Numbered from the stretch's first letter, positions 46,784 to 56,140 are shown. The stretch: 64,000 bases of DNA from JAHDCC01 sp964551835 (GCA_964551835.1 CAZKEM010000054.1:1-64000); one strand, 5' to 3'. Notes: generated from the letters alone by a model not told the origin. Numbers and translations: made by a program.

Positions 46784-48547
46784 ATGGGCTACCTTCCGTC
46801 TCTTCCATCGATGCGCGACAACCGTTCACGAACTCACAGACCGCTCAGGAACTTCACCGGATTGTGGGCAATTGTTGCCGCTGTGGCCTTACTCACCTCG
46901 CTCTACGACGCAGATGTCGCCACCGCAGAGAACCAGCCACCGATGGACACAGGGTTCGAAGAAACATCCACCGAGGCATTCATAAAGGAACCGGTAACCG
47001 TCGAGCTAACACCGGGCGACGAGATACTCATACTTGAAGACGTCTCACTGGACATCCACTTCGAGGTCAGGAGCAAGAACGCTGGAGTTTGGAGCGAGGC
47101 AATAGCGCTCGACGGCCACGGGGACGAAGGGCCAGATGCCGTTGCCACAGGCGAAGGCGCTGGAGCCGATCCGTTCGTTACGAACATAGGGCCCATCTGG
47201 CTCGGCGACGACGCCGAAGCCGTTGAACTACGAGCGTCGGTTCCCACTCGGGTAATGGTGACGACCCTACGGCCCTCAACATCTCCGGCACAGTTCGCTG
47301 AAACACGTGTAAACGGAACGCAACTCTCCGCTGCCCAACCGGCAATTCAGCCACGATCGGCCTGGGCGACCAGTGGCTGGGCCTACGAAACTGGCGGGTG
47401 CGAAAACGGACCGATCGTGGCCGACAGAACCAACGCGGTCGTCGTGCACCATACGGTAACCTCTAACAACTACAGCCGAGACCAGGTCGACGACATAATT
47501 CGAAGCATCTATCACCTCCACGTAAACATCAACGGCTGGTGCGACATCGGATACAACTTTGTGGTCGACCGGTTCGGCGCAATTTGGGAAGCGCGGTCAG
47601 GGGGAACACATAACTCGGTCGTAGGTGGTCACGCCAGGGGGTTCAACACCAACACCGCAGGTGTCGCCCTCCTTGGCCAGCACCATTCCGGCGCAAACCC
47701 GCCAGCGAGCGCTCCGACTCAGAGCGCCAAAGACGCTGTCGCCAAACTGGCGGCATGGAAACTGTCCTTAAGCGACGTTAGACCAACTCAGCAAGTCAGC
47801 CTCACGAACGGATCGACTGGGGCTGCCGGAAGTTACCCAGCAATTCTTGCTCACAGGGACCTGGGTCAAACATCGTGTCCAGGAAGTTTGTCGATGGCAT
47901 TCGTGCGGGCGCTTCCCCAAATCGCCAACGAATATGTAAACCATAGCTCGTATGTCAACGCCCTTTCCGAGACCTTTGATGGTCGCCCGCTGCATAACAA
48001 CGAAATCGAATATTGGCAGTCAGTTCTCAAACGGCAAGGCTACGAATCAACGGCGAACGAATTCGCTCGATCGTCGCACAACGTTGGCCGACTCGTCGAC
48101 CGTCTCTACCAGACCGCTCTTGGTCGAGCAGCCGATACGGAAGGACGAGCCCAGTGGGTTAGCTGGCTTCAGGCCGACCACACCTACGCCCAGGTCGCCC
48201 TCCATTTTCATGGGTCCGACGAAATTTCTCAGCAACACCCCGGAGACACGAGTTACGTGACCCAGCTCTACCGATCGATCCTGGGACGAGAACCCGATGC
48301 TGCAGGTCGGGCTGACTGGGTCCGACGACTGCAAACAGGTCAAACCACCCGTCACCAAGCAGCCCATCTGTTTATCCAGTCCGAAGAAGGTCGCCAGCAA
48401 CGAGTCGACGCGCTGTACCGGGACATCTTAGGTAGGCCTGCAGGCCAAGCAGGGTACGACGCCTGGGCGGACTATTTACTGACCGGTGACGACCGTTCGC
48501 TGGCAGTCAAATTTGCCATTTCAACGGAGTACCAAAACAACATTTGA
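46784..48547 (+). CDS. Secreted PGRP-type amidase with DUF4214 repeats
   Basis: 587 residues. N-terminal signal helix (GLWAIVAAVALLTSLY), an acidic beta region, then a peptidoglycan-recognition/N-acetylmuramoyl-L-alanine amidase-like domain: QPRSAWATSGWAYETGGCENG, VVVHHTVTSNNYS, DIGYNFVVDRFGAIWEARSGG, and ILAHRDLGQTSCPGS. Zn ligands look present (HH, HR..C). The C-terminal half consists of DUF4214-like modules (VDRLYQTALGRAADTEGRAQWVSWL and two more). DUF4214 is common in secreted S-layer or adhesion proteins. Transcribed after the L,D-transpeptidase. It probably hydrolyses or binds peptidoglycan outside the cell. Confidence 0.9.
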   Translation: MGYLPSLPSMRDNRSRTHRPLRNFTGLWAIVAAVALLTSLYDADVATAENQPPMDTGFEETSTEAFIKEPVTVELTPGDEILILEDVSLDIHFEVRSKNAGVWSEAIALDGHGDEGPDAVATGEGAGADPFVTNIGPIWLGDDAEAVELRASVPTRVMVTTLRPSTSPAQFAETRVNGTQLSAAQPAIQPRSAWATSGWAYETGGCENGPIVADRTNAVVVHHTVTSNNYSRDQVDDIIRSIYHLHVNINGWCDIGYNFVVDRFGAIWEARSGGTHNSVVGGHARGFNTNTAGVALLGQHHSGANPPASAPTQSAKDAVAKLAAWKLSLSDVRPTQQVSLTNGSTGAAGSYPAILAHRDLGQTSCPGSLSMAFVRALPQIANEYVNHSSYVNALSETFDGRPLHNNEIEYWQSVLKRQGYESTANEFARSSHNVGRLVDRLYQTALGRAADTEGRAQWVSWLQADHTYAQVALHFHGSDEISQQHPGDTSYVTQLYRSILGREPDAAGRADWVRRLQTGQTTRHQAAHLFIQSEEGRQQRVDALYRDILGRPAGQAGYDAWADYLLTGDDRSLAVKFAISTEYQNNI

Positions 48548-48588
48548 TTGCCGATCTTCAAAAAGGCGTGGCCTCGTCGTAGGCGGAT

Positions 48589-49266
48589 TCATCCGTCAGA
48601 GCTCAGCAACGGCCCCAAACATACGATTAGACCGTTTGAGTACGTGACTGTCTCGGTAGATTCCGCTGGGCATTCGCCACTGACATTCGCCGACCCGACA
48701 ATTTTACCGTCGGCGGTAGCGTTACACGGACGGCCGATGAGCTGAGGGCCAGTGGTTATGTCAACACAGTCACCTACCTCAAGTCCGCCTCCAATCGCAG
48801 GTCCCGTCGATTCTGGTTCGTTCTCGTCGTCATTGGCATCCGCACTGTAGATAAAGACGAGTAGAAGAGCCGCGATAATTCCCACCACTGGCAATGCTCG
48901 CAATACGGACGAATGACGGTTCGAAATTTCTTCCTGTTCGGCGTTACGACGATTGTGAAGGTGGTCGCGATTGAGTAATCGCGGGTCGATTCGGGTGACA
49001 CCATCATCGGTCGAATACAGTCTTGGCCCCGACGTTGAGCTTCGACGTAGCTCATCATCGTAGGTTCGACGTTTAGCCGTATCACCCAAAACACTCCATG
49101 CCTCATTAACGCGACGCATCGACTCTTCGGCCTTCTTCGCCTGCGCTGGTGAACTCCCCGAGTGACTATCAGGGTGCCACCTACGGGCAGCCCGATAATA
49201 GGCTGCCTGGAGTGTCTTGTGGTCAGCATCGTCTCCTACGCCAAGTACCTGGTAGTGAGTCTTCAA
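48589..49266 (-). CDS. J-domain membrane protein
   Basis: 225 residues. N-terminal J domain (residues 1-70): HYQVLGVGDDADHKTLQAAYYRAARRWHPD with the HPD motif at 31-33. A basic linker, one TM (ALPVVGIIAALLLVFIYSA) and an outside domain follow; the outside domain contains VGDCVDITTGPQLIGRPC with two cysteines likely to pair and SGECPAESTETVTYSNGLIVCLG. The start is TTG, GGAG lying about 10 bases upstream. A J domain inside and a small cysteine domain outside suggest a DnaK-linked envelope protein. No direct partner is encoded here. Confidence 0.85.
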   Translation of the reverse strand: MKTHYQVLGVGDDADHKTLQAAYYRAARRWHPDSHSGSSPAQAKKAEESMRRVNEAWSVLGDTAKRRTYDDELRRSSTSGPRLYSTDDGVTRIDPRLLNRDHLHNRRNAEQEEISNRHSSVLRALPVVGIIAALLLVFIYSADANDDENEPESTGPAIGGGLEVGDCVDITTGPQLIGRPCNATADGKIVGSANVSGECPAESTETVTYSNGLIVCLGPLLSSDG

Positions 49267-49354
49267 GTTCGGGAGTCTCCTATTCTCCTGCTAATGGTAG
49301 GACGAACATCGCCTAGTGCCCTCATCAAACAACACCTGAAGGCAATTCAACTTG

Positions 49355-50230
49355 TCACAGTGAAACACCTAAGGCCAACGCCAGACCGACGACAATCTGA
49401 ACCCGCCCCGTCGCTCCAAGGACCCCGATCAACTGCTCGCCTACAGCACCGGAAAGAACGACCTTGGCTGGCTGGATCGCTAATAACAACCCAATCATCG
49501 CCACCCCTACGAACGGATGATTGATGGCCGTGACTCCACACGTTACCGCCGCGCCGGCAAACAAGGCCACGTATAGAAACCTGGTTGAACGATCACCCAA
49601 TTTCACTGCCAATGTTTGCTTGCCACTGGCACGATCGGTCGGGATGTCACGAAGGTTGTTGATCACCAGCAGTGCTACAGCAAGAAAACCTACGGGAACC
49701 GACACCAAAACGGCCAGCCAGGTAACCGACTCGGTGTGTACATAGGCCGAACCAACCGTCGCCACTACGCCAAAGAAGACGAAGACAAAAACCTCACCCA
49801 GTCCGTAGTAGCCATATGGAGCGGGGCCACCCGTATACGCCCAACCGGCCAGCATCGAGACGGCCCCTACCATAAGCAGCTCCCAACCAACTACAGCAGC
49901 TAGCATGAGGCCGGCCAAACCGGCAACAACAAACGCCGTTCCGGCAGCGATCTTTACCACTCGAGACGAAACCAAACCTGAACCGACAAGCCGAACCGGC
50001 CCAACCCGGTCGTCATCGGTGCCTCTGTCACCATCGGCATAGTCGTTTACGTAGTTCGTCGCGACCTGCAACCCAAGGGATACAACCATGGCCGCTACAG
50101 CTCGCCACCATATAAGCGGCCCGACGGTCGAAGCCGCAGCTGTACCGACCAAGACCGGAACCACTGCCGCCGGTAGGGTTTTCAGGCGAGCTCCGATGAG
50201 CAAGTTGTGAGTTAATGAGTTAGAACTCAT
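49355..50230 (-). CDS. menA: 1,4-dihydroxy-2-naphthoate polyprenyltransferase
   Basis: 291 residues, UbiA-type, about nine TM segments. Prenylates DHNA in menaquinone biosynthesis. The two Asp-rich motifs are NYVNDYADGDRGTDDDR (first) and NNLRDIPTDRASGKQTLAVKLG (second). The start is ATG at 50230; it lies 21 bases after murF on the same strand. No other men gene is in the window. Confidence 0.95.
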   Translation of the reverse strand: MSSNSLTHNLLIGARLKTLPAAVVPVLVGTAAASTVGPLIWWRAVAAMVVSLGLQVATNYVNDYADGDRGTDDDRVGPVRLVGSGLVSSRVVKIAAGTAFVVAGLAGLMLAAVVGWELLMVGAVSMLAGWAYTGGPAPYGYYGLGEVFVFVFFGVVATVGSAYVHTESVTWLAVLVSVPVGFLAVALLVINNLRDIPTDRASGKQTLAVKLGDRSTRFLYVALFAGAAVTCGVTAINHPFVGVAMIGLLLAIQPAKVVLSGAVGEQLIGVLGATGRVQIVVGLALALGVSL

Positions 50231-50251
50231 CTAGCCAATGTAGTGGCACCG

Positions 50252-51586
50252 TTATCGTTCGGTTCGGTCGACGTCATCGGCGTCAGCCAATAGTCTTGTC
50301 GCCAGTCGTTCCAAACCTGCCGAACGAGAGCCTTTGACCAAAATAGCGGTGTCAGCTCCAGCCGGACCAATGGCCGAGACCGCTTCGTCAATCGACTTCA
50401 CGTGAGTCGCCGAGTCCCCATACTGCGGCGCCGCTATCGCAAGCACGTCAACACCGCGCGAACAAGCTTCTTCGACGATGTTTAGATGCTCGGCTGCACC
50501 TTCGTCTCCGAGTTCGCCCATGACGCCGATCGCCGCCACCTTGTTCGGCGCGTCCAAGCCGTACAACGTGTCGAGGGCGGCGCGCATCGATGTGGGGTTA
50601 GCGTTGTACGAATCGTTGATAACCACCAGTCCGGTTGACGTTGTGTCGATTTCCATCCGCCATGGCGACATCTCGAGCTGGCTCAAACCAGATGCGGCGG
50701 CTTCAAGAGAAACTCCGACCGATAACGCAGTCGCCAGAGCGGCACAGGCGTTGAAGACCATATGCTCGCCACTGACATTTAAGGAAACTTCGGTTCGCTC
50801 GTCATGGGTGTTGACCACAAATCTGGCTCGACGGAATGAGTCGAACATAACGTCGCTGGGATGGACGTCGCCGCCGTGACCAAAGGTGAGAACCGACGCG
50901 TCGGTGCGAGCCGCCATCGCCGACACCAAAGGGTCGGCGGCGTTAAGGATCGCAGTTCCGCTGGACGGTAACGATTCGACCAGCTCGCCCTTAGCCTCAG
51001 CGACCGCTTCGATCGTTCCGAACAGTTCGGAATGGGCTAATGCCACGGTCGTCACAACGCCGATTGTCGGCAGTGCGATCCCACAAAGATGCGAAATGTG
51101 GCCGATTCCGCGTGCCCCCATCTCGGTAACTGTGACCTCAGCATCGGAGGGTGCATTCGCTAACGTAAGCGGCAAACCTATTTCGTTGTTGAAAGAACCA
51201 ACGTTGACGTGAGTCGATTTCGATGCTGCGCAAACACTCTTGATCATGTCTTTGACCGAGGTCTTTCCAACGCTTCCTGTCACCCCCACAACCTCGGCTG
51301 TCAGCCTTCGTCGCGCCACGCGGCCAAGCTCGGACAGTGCTTCTGCGGTATCGGGAACTACGATCGAAGAACCTTTCTGAGGGGGCCGTGACGTCAAATA
51401 TCCACCTGCGCCGCCTTTGAGCGCAGCGGGAACATAGTCGTGGCCGTCTCTTTCAGCAACGATCGGCACAAACAGCTGGCCGTCGGCGATGTTGCGACTG
51501 TCAGTCGAAACACCTGAAACGGTCACATCCGGTCCGCTTAGTCGGCCATTGAGTTCGGTAGCGAGGTCAGAAAGTAGAAACTGCAC
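50252..51586 (-). CDS. murF: UDP-N-acetylmuramoyl-tripeptide-D-alanyl-D-alanine ligase
   Basis: 444 residues. Adds D-Ala-D-Ala to UDP-MurNAc-tripeptide. N-terminal domain with FVPIVAERDGHDYVPAAL. ATP-binding P-loop GVTGSVGKTSVKDM; central motif VTEMGARGIGHISHL; C-terminal INDSYNANPTSMRAAL. The start is GTG at 51586. Its substrate dipeptide is made by ddl at 52367-53449. Usually in the dcw cluster, but here without murE, mraY or ftsZ. Confidence 0.96.
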   Translation of the reverse strand: MQFLLSDLATELNGRLSGPDVTVSGVSTDSRNIADGQLFVPIVAERDGHDYVPAALKGGAGGYLTSRPPQKGSSIVVPDTAEALSELGRVARRRLTAEVVGVTGSVGKTSVKDMIKSVCAASKSTHVNVGSFNNEIGLPLTLANAPSDAEVTVTEMGARGIGHISHLCGIALPTIGVVTTVALAHSELFGTIEAVAEAKGELVESLPSSGTAILNAADPLVSAMAARTDASVLTFGHGGDVHPSDVMFDSFRRARFVVNTHDERTEVSLNVSGEHMVFNACAALATALSVGVSLEAAASGLSQLEMSPWRMEIDTTSTGLVVINDSYNANPTSMRAALDTLYGLDAPNKVAAIGVMGELGDEGAAEHLNIVEEACSRGVDVLAIAAPQYGDSATHVKSIDEAVSAIGPAGADTAILVKGSRSAGLERLATRLLADADDVDRTER

Positions 51587-51648
51587 ACGCCAGGTTTACC
51601 CGAAAATATGCCAAGTAAAACACTTGGCGAGTAAAAACTAGTGAGATG

Positions 51649-52098
51649 TTACCGGTTCGCACCGTTACAGTCGGCACTTTTGGGCGGTGGAACACCAAAT
51701 TTGAGGTGCGTGTGGTTGATCCCGTCGGTCCGTTCAAGATCGAAACCGGTGGTCAGTCTCTTAATAATCATGACACCATAGCCTCCTACCTGAAGGTCTT
51801 CTATGCACGGCAGCGCAACCGCTTCAGGGTCGTAGGCAGATCCAGTATCTGTAAAGTACAGGTCGATAGTTTCGGGGGATACTTTAACCTCGACGCCAAT
51901 ACTTCCGCTTTCGGTTGCCCGGTAGCCATGGGTGACAATGTTGACCGCTAGTTCTTGAACTACGAGTTCGATGGTGGGCATAACCGACGCAATCTGAGAT
52001 TGGGTCAGACTCGATCTCAACCTCGCCGATATCCACGGTCCGAGTCGCCGCACTTCTTCAAGGTCTGCGAACACTTCAAGTTTGTGCTTTTGAGACAT
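51649..52098 (-). CDS. ATP-binding protein of the anti-sigma-factor (RsbW/SpoIIAB-like) type
   Basis: 149 residues, HATPase_c_2 fold. Motifs: IELVVQELAVNIVTHGYR (N-box with E..N), IDLYFTDTGSAYDPEAV (G1, DTGxxYDP) and GGYGVMIIKRLTTGFDLER (G2). Such proteins bind a sigma factor or act as serine kinases of an anti-anti-sigma factor. No sigma or STAS partner gene is adjacent, so its target lies elsewhere. AGGAG precedes the ATG. Divergent from ddl. Confidence 0.9.
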   Translation of the reverse strand: MSQKHKLEVFADLEEVRRLGPWISARLRSSLTQSQIASVMPTIELVVQELAVNIVTHGYRATESGSIGVEVKVSPETIDLYFTDTGSAYDPEAVALPCIEDLQVGGYGVMIIKRLTTGFDLERTDGINHTHLKFGVPPPKSADCNGANR

Positions 52099-52366
52099 CG
52101 AGGAGCTCCTAAGATTCCAACTACGGTCAGGCAGCTAGCAAACGGCTGCTTCGCAGATAGATCGAAAACTATCTCGCCTCAAACACAACCTACTCAACGA
52201 TACCAACACCAAGAGCCGAGCGCTAGCGGGCAGACTGCCGATGCCTTACTCCGCCTGCTCGGGAGCCGGCAGCGTGGTCAGACTTCGCCGGCGAGCGTTC
52301 ACTCAGGATCCGAGGATTCCGCAATTGGCGAGCTCTTCTTGCATGCAACCGACTAGTCTGTGGAAG

Positions 52367-53449
52367 GTGACGACGACTGACGCCAAAATTCGCCTCTTGA
52401 TAGTGTTTGGAGGGCAATCGGCTGAGCGGGACGTCTCGTGCCTTACCGCCGCTCACGTCCTCCAAGCGGTTAACCCGGACCGCTACGAGATTCTCGCTGT
52501 CGGCATAGACAAGACCGGCCAGTTCGTATCGGTCGATGTGCCCGATATTGAGGACTCGAGTCCCGGGACCGAAATTGCACCGATGGTTCCGGTAGGCGTC
52601 GACTGTGTAATCTCGGAACTGATCACAGGACCAACCAGTGACGTCGAAACCGTAGTCTTCCCACTCTTACACGGGCCACTCGGCGAAGACGGAACCATTC
52701 AAGGCATGTTAGAGATGGCTGATGTGGCATACGTGGGAGCTGGCGTGCTCGGTTCAGCTGCCACGATGGACAAGGCCATGGCCAAGACCATCCTTGACGC
52801 TCACGGGATCCCGCAAACAAAGTGGGTCAGCTACTTCGAACACGAAACTGACATTACATCCATGGCGGCTGACGCTGTCGAGGCCGTTGGGCTTCCTTGT
52901 TTCGTTAAGCCAGCAAACATGGGTTCATCGATTGGGGTATCCAAGGCCTCCAACACACAAGAACTGACTGCGGCCCTAGCTGAAGCGTTTCGCTACGACG
53001 AGGTCATCGTGGTCGAGGAAGCGGTTGTGGCCAGGGAAATAGAGTTTGCGGTGTTAGGCAACAACGACCCAGAGCTGTCAGTGCCTGGCGAAATCAAACC
53101 AGGAGCCGACTTCTACAACTACGAAGACAAGTATTTTGACGGAACAGCCGAACTTGCCATCCCGGCTTCGCTGCCAACATCGACCGTCGAGCAAATGCGA
53201 ACTATTGCGTTGGCGACCTACAAGGCTTTGCGAGTTGAGGGCCTCGCCCGAGCAGACTTCTTATTCGAGGAAGGCGGGCGTGGTCCACTACTCAACGAGC
53301 TCAACACGATTCCTGGATTCACACCAATATCGATGTATCCCAAATTGTGGGAAGCATCAGGGCTGCGCTATTCCACCCTTATCGACAGGCTGGTCGGACT
53401 GGCTCTGGAACGGCACAGGCGCCGCTCGACCAAGCGGGCGGCGAGCTAG
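52367..53449 (+). CDS. ddl: D-alanine-D-alanine ligase
   Basis: About 360 residues from a GTG (TTTDAKIRLLIVFGGQSAERDVSC). ATP-grasp enzyme. GGQSAERDVS is the N-terminal Ddl motif; HGPLGEDGTIQGML; PCFVKPANMGSSIGVSKA; C-terminal ARADFLFE and LLNELNTIPGFTPISMYPKLW. The start is uncertain: the GTG at 52367 has GGAAG directly against it and an ATG at 52343 (MQPTSLWKV) lacks a clear Shine-Dalgarno sequence. Function matches murF nearby. Confidence 0.95.
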   Translation: MTTTDAKIRLLIVFGGQSAERDVSCLTAAHVLQAVNPDRYEILAVGIDKTGQFVSVDVPDIEDSSPGTEIAPMVPVGVDCVISELITGPTSDVETVVFPLLHGPLGEDGTIQGMLEMADVAYVGAGVLGSAATMDKAMAKTILDAHGIPQTKWVSYFEHETDITSMAADAVEAVGLPCFVKPANMGSSIGVSKASNTQELTAALAEAFRYDEVIVVEEAVVAREIEFAVLGNNDPELSVPGEIKPGADFYNYEDKYFDGTAELAIPASLPTSTVEQMRTIALATYKALRVEGLARADFLFEEGGRGPLLNELNTIPGFTPISMYPKLWEASGLRYSTLIDRLVGLALERHRRRSTKRAAS

Positions 53450-53461
53450 CAACACCTCGGC

Positions 53462-55345
53462 TCACCAACTTCGACTGCTGCGACCCCCGCCAAAGGACCC
53501 GCAGCCGATCCGTTCGGAGAACCCGACAAAGGAGCTGCCAGCACTCGTAGATGATCTTCCTGACCATCCAGAGCTAGTTGACCAACTACTACCTGACCAG
53601 CTCGAACCTCCATCGATGACAATCCAGGCAGCCTTCCGCCTCCGTCTCGCAATGATTCGCTCCTGGACCGCCATGGCGGCATCTGCGGTTCTCGATGCTG
53701 CATCCAGAGCTGCTGAATGTTCCGAGGGAAGGTTCAGCAGCCTCTGTGCCAGCTGATCCAGAGCTTCGGAGTCCGGGGACTCAACTACCTGCCAACCCAT
53801 CGAAGCTCTGGTTCGCTGCAGCGAACGTTGCGCTCTTGCAACCTCGCGAGTTACAGCTCGATCGAGGGCACCCTCTACAGGCTCGCCGTCGGCCTCGATC
53901 ATTACGTCATCGATTTCCCGGTTCAAACGATCTGCGGCTTGCGCAACGCGCAAATAGTTTGGACGAGCGAGCCCTAATTCGTGGTCTAGTTCTGAAATAG
54001 TAATAGCTAGCTGGTCTGAGGTGTCGATCAATTCGGGTGTCAGGTCGTCGGCATGTGTGGCCACAAATGAAGCGAAGGACTCAAAGACCGCCTTCGACTG
54101 CTCTATCATTCCGTGTGATTCGATTCGCGCCCTATCGAGGTCCACTAACAAGTCGTCCATCTGGTCCATTAGATCGTCGGCGACGAGCAGTTCTAAACCA
54201 GCAGCCTCCAATGTCTGTCCTACTTCATCCAGCGTTGAGTCTGGTGACTGTCCGATGGTCACCACCCGAAGTAGTGTCATGGCCGACTCGAGCTGACCCA
54301 AAGCACGGTCAGGGTGCTCGAGTGCCCAAGTGAACGACTCTTCGGAATGGACGTCGGTTACCTCGCCGAGACGTCGCCTAGCTTGGTCGATGCGACCTAA
54401 CTCTAGATCATAGAACGCGTCAAGCTGGTCACGCCACTCCAATAGCGGCCCGGTCTTGTTGGGCCAACTCTGCAGCCTATGGGTTGCCGAGAATAGCGTC
54501 GCCTCGAGTTTTTCTTGCTCATCATGGAGTTCGAAAACATCTACTACAGGCGGATCATCGACCTCAAAGTCTGTGAGGTCCGCCAATAGTCTTACCAGTA
54601 TTGCTTTCTCGTCGCTAACATCTAGATCGGCGCTCGCTCTCTCGTCACTAAGTTGGGTGGCTGAAAGAACCTCGTCGAGTAATAGCTCACGCTTGGCGGG
54701 GACAGCAACTCGAAGGTGGCCAATCTTGGCGCCCAGGTTGACCAGCCTGTCGAGGGCAACCCGCTGATCGGCGAGAGACTCTTCCAAAATTGCTAAGAAG
54801 CCAGAAGCCTTGTCGAGTTCATCATCGGATGCGTTGTCGACGCCGTTTGGTGTCGCTCCCGCCAACGACGTGAGATTTTCGCGGATCCGCTGACTGAGTT
54901 CGTCTGCTCGACGTTGATGACTGTCGAGCTCTTGAGCGGTCGTGCCGGTACTAAACTGTTTCCAGGCGTCGACCTGGTTTGTTAACTGTGCGTAGCGCTG
55001 TTCGACGACGCGAGCCCCGGTTTCTGGACCCGAAATATTGGCTGCCAAAGCGGTGCGTTTGACTGTTAGATCTCGACGTCGTCTAAGGACGATTACTGCG
55101 CCTGCTCCACCAGCGGTCGCCAATGCCGCTGTTCCGAGCAATAGGCCTCGACTCCCACGATTGTCTTCACCGACCTTGGTGAGGTCAGCCTGGGCAAGAA
55201 CCCGCCCTTGTTCGCTGGTCAAAGATTCGACCCCTTCGAGCATTCCCCCGGAAGCGACCCCAAATGGGAGAACGACAAACCCAACGGTTGCGGCAGCTAC
55301 AGCTAGCGACCAACGGACATTTGGCACGACTGTCTGATTGAACAC
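53462..55345 (-). CDS. Membrane protein with coiled-coil domain and Gly/Ser/Trp-rich tail
   Basis: 627 residues. N-terminal hydrophobic segment (VRWSLAVAAATVGFVVLPF), a second TM (LLLGTAALATAGGAGAVIVL), then a long helical region rich in Glu, Gln, Arg and Leu (about residues 100-560), likely to form coiled coils. The tail ends WIVIDGGSSWSGSSWSTSS... GGGRSSRSW, like the Ser/Gly/Trp tail of TPM-family (YgcG) proteins, although I see no complete TPM domain. The start is GTG, possibly near-leaderless (TACGGT 6 bases upstream). Convergent with ddl, 12-base gap. Function unknown. Confidence 0.75.
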   Translation of the reverse strand: MFNQTVVPNVRWSLAVAAATVGFVVLPFGVASGGMLEGVESLTSEQGRVLAQADLTKVGEDNRGSRGLLLGTAALATAGGAGAVIVLRRRRDLTVKRTALAANISGPETGARVVEQRYAQLTNQVDAWKQFSTGTTAQELDSHQRRADELSQRIRENLTSLAGATPNGVDNASDDELDKASGFLAILEESLADQRVALDRLVNLGAKIGHLRVAVPAKRELLLDEVLSATQLSDERASADLDVSDEKAILVRLLADLTDFEVDDPPVVDVFELHDEQEKLEATLFSATHRLQSWPNKTGPLLEWRDQLDAFYDLELGRIDQARRRLGEVTDVHSEESFTWALEHPDRALGQLESAMTLLRVVTIGQSPDSTLDEVGQTLEAAGLELLVADDLMDQMDDLLVDLDRARIESHGMIEQSKAVFESFASFVATHADDLTPELIDTSDQLAITISELDHELGLARPNYLRVAQAADRLNREIDDVMIEADGEPVEGALDRAVTREVARAQRSLQRTRASMGWQVVESPDSEALDQLAQRLLNLPSEHSAALDAASRTADAAMAVQERIIARRRRKAAWIVIDGGSSWSGSSWSTSSGWSGRSSTSAGSSFVGFSERIGCGSFGGGRSSRSW

Positions 55346-55438
55346 GATCTAACCGTAGCGATTCAATGGACGTGGTCCGACCATAAAAACATTGTTCGGG
55401 GCGGCCGACTGTCACAATTTTTACCAACCCTGACCTAA

Positions 55439-56029
55439 TTAGACCGTCTCAGGCGAGAGGGCCGCTTCCAGAAATGACAAAACTGTGGTTCGTAGACGCA
55501 CCGCGACCCGGGTGTCGAGGTTTAGGCCGAGTGCACGGAGCGCCTCGGTATCGGAAACCACGGCGGTAATCGCAGCATACGTGGTGAACAAAACCAAGCG
55601 ACTATCAGATCGTTTGAAGATACCGGCGTCCATACCTTCATCAAGGTAGTGTATTGCTTCATCTATCAGTGGTTGGAAGACTTCTAAGACTTCGGTCGAC
55701 CAAGGTTTGCCCATACGGCTAACTTCGCGAAGTAGGCCCATCAGCTCGGGGTTTCTCAGTGCTAGGCCAAACGATGCTCGTACCATTGTCTGGATGCTTG
55801 GCCAGCCAGGGGCGCTGCGGCCACTAGCCGATTGCAGTTCTGTTGTTAAGACCTGAGCTGAGTTTGCGAAAACGGCCGAAACAAGCCCTTGTTTCGATCC
55901 GAAGTGGTAGAGGACGGTTTGTTTCGTGACACCCATCTGGTTGGCGATCTCCTCCAGAGAGGTGGCGGCGACGCCCTTCTTAGCGAACCCGACGGATGCA
56001 GCCGCCATCGCTCTATGCTTAGTAGTCAC
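55439..56029 (-). CDS. TetR-family transcriptional regulator
   Basis: 196 residues. N-terminal helix-turn-helix: SVGFAKKGVAATSLEEIANQMGVTKQTVLYHFGSKQGLV. The C-terminal ligand domain is helical (PELMGLLREVSRMGKPW, KRSDSRLVLFTTYAAITAVVS). The start is GTG at 56029 (GTG ACT ACT AAG CAT); an ATG at 56008 is a possible alternative. Divergent from the acyl-CoA reductase operon; inverted repeats lie just upstream at 56031-56050. It probably represses its own gene and the operon in response to an acyl-type ligand (inference). Confidence 0.93.
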   Translation of the reverse strand: MTTKHRAMAAASVGFAKKGVAATSLEEIANQMGVTKQTVLYHFGSKQGLVSAVFANSAQVLTTELQSASGRSAPGWPSIQTMVRASFGLALRNPELMGLLREVSRMGKPWSTEVLEVFQPLIDEAIHYLDEGMDAGIFKRSDSRLVLFTTYAAITAVVSDTEALRALGLNLDTRVAVRLRTTVLSFLEAALSPETV

Positions 56030-56030
56030 T

Positions 56031-56050
56031 TACCAAATGGTAGAGACCAT
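56031..56050. promoter_or_regulatory. Candidate TetR operator (overlapping inverted repeats)
   Basis: TACCAAATGGTA (56031-56042) is a perfect 5-2-5 palindrome and ATGGTAGAGACCAT (56037-56050) a second perfect 5-4-5 inverted repeat. The two share a half-site, giving three half-sites (TACCA, TGGTA, ACCAT). They sit directly before the TetR start codon. A -10-like TACAAT lies at 56061-56066 for the rightward operon, so a bound repressor could block both directions. Confidence 0.55.
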
Positions 56051-56140
56051 TGCGCAGCATTACAATAGGTGTTCATCATTGCTTCGAAGTCGTTCTGCGG
56101 CAACGACAGTTTAGAAATACCGCAACATTCATGAGGATTT

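Noticed and set aside
54021..54767. Several plus-strand open frames of about 90-100 codons
   Set aside because: Opposite a continuous 627-codon coding sequence; Ser/Arg-rich shadows.
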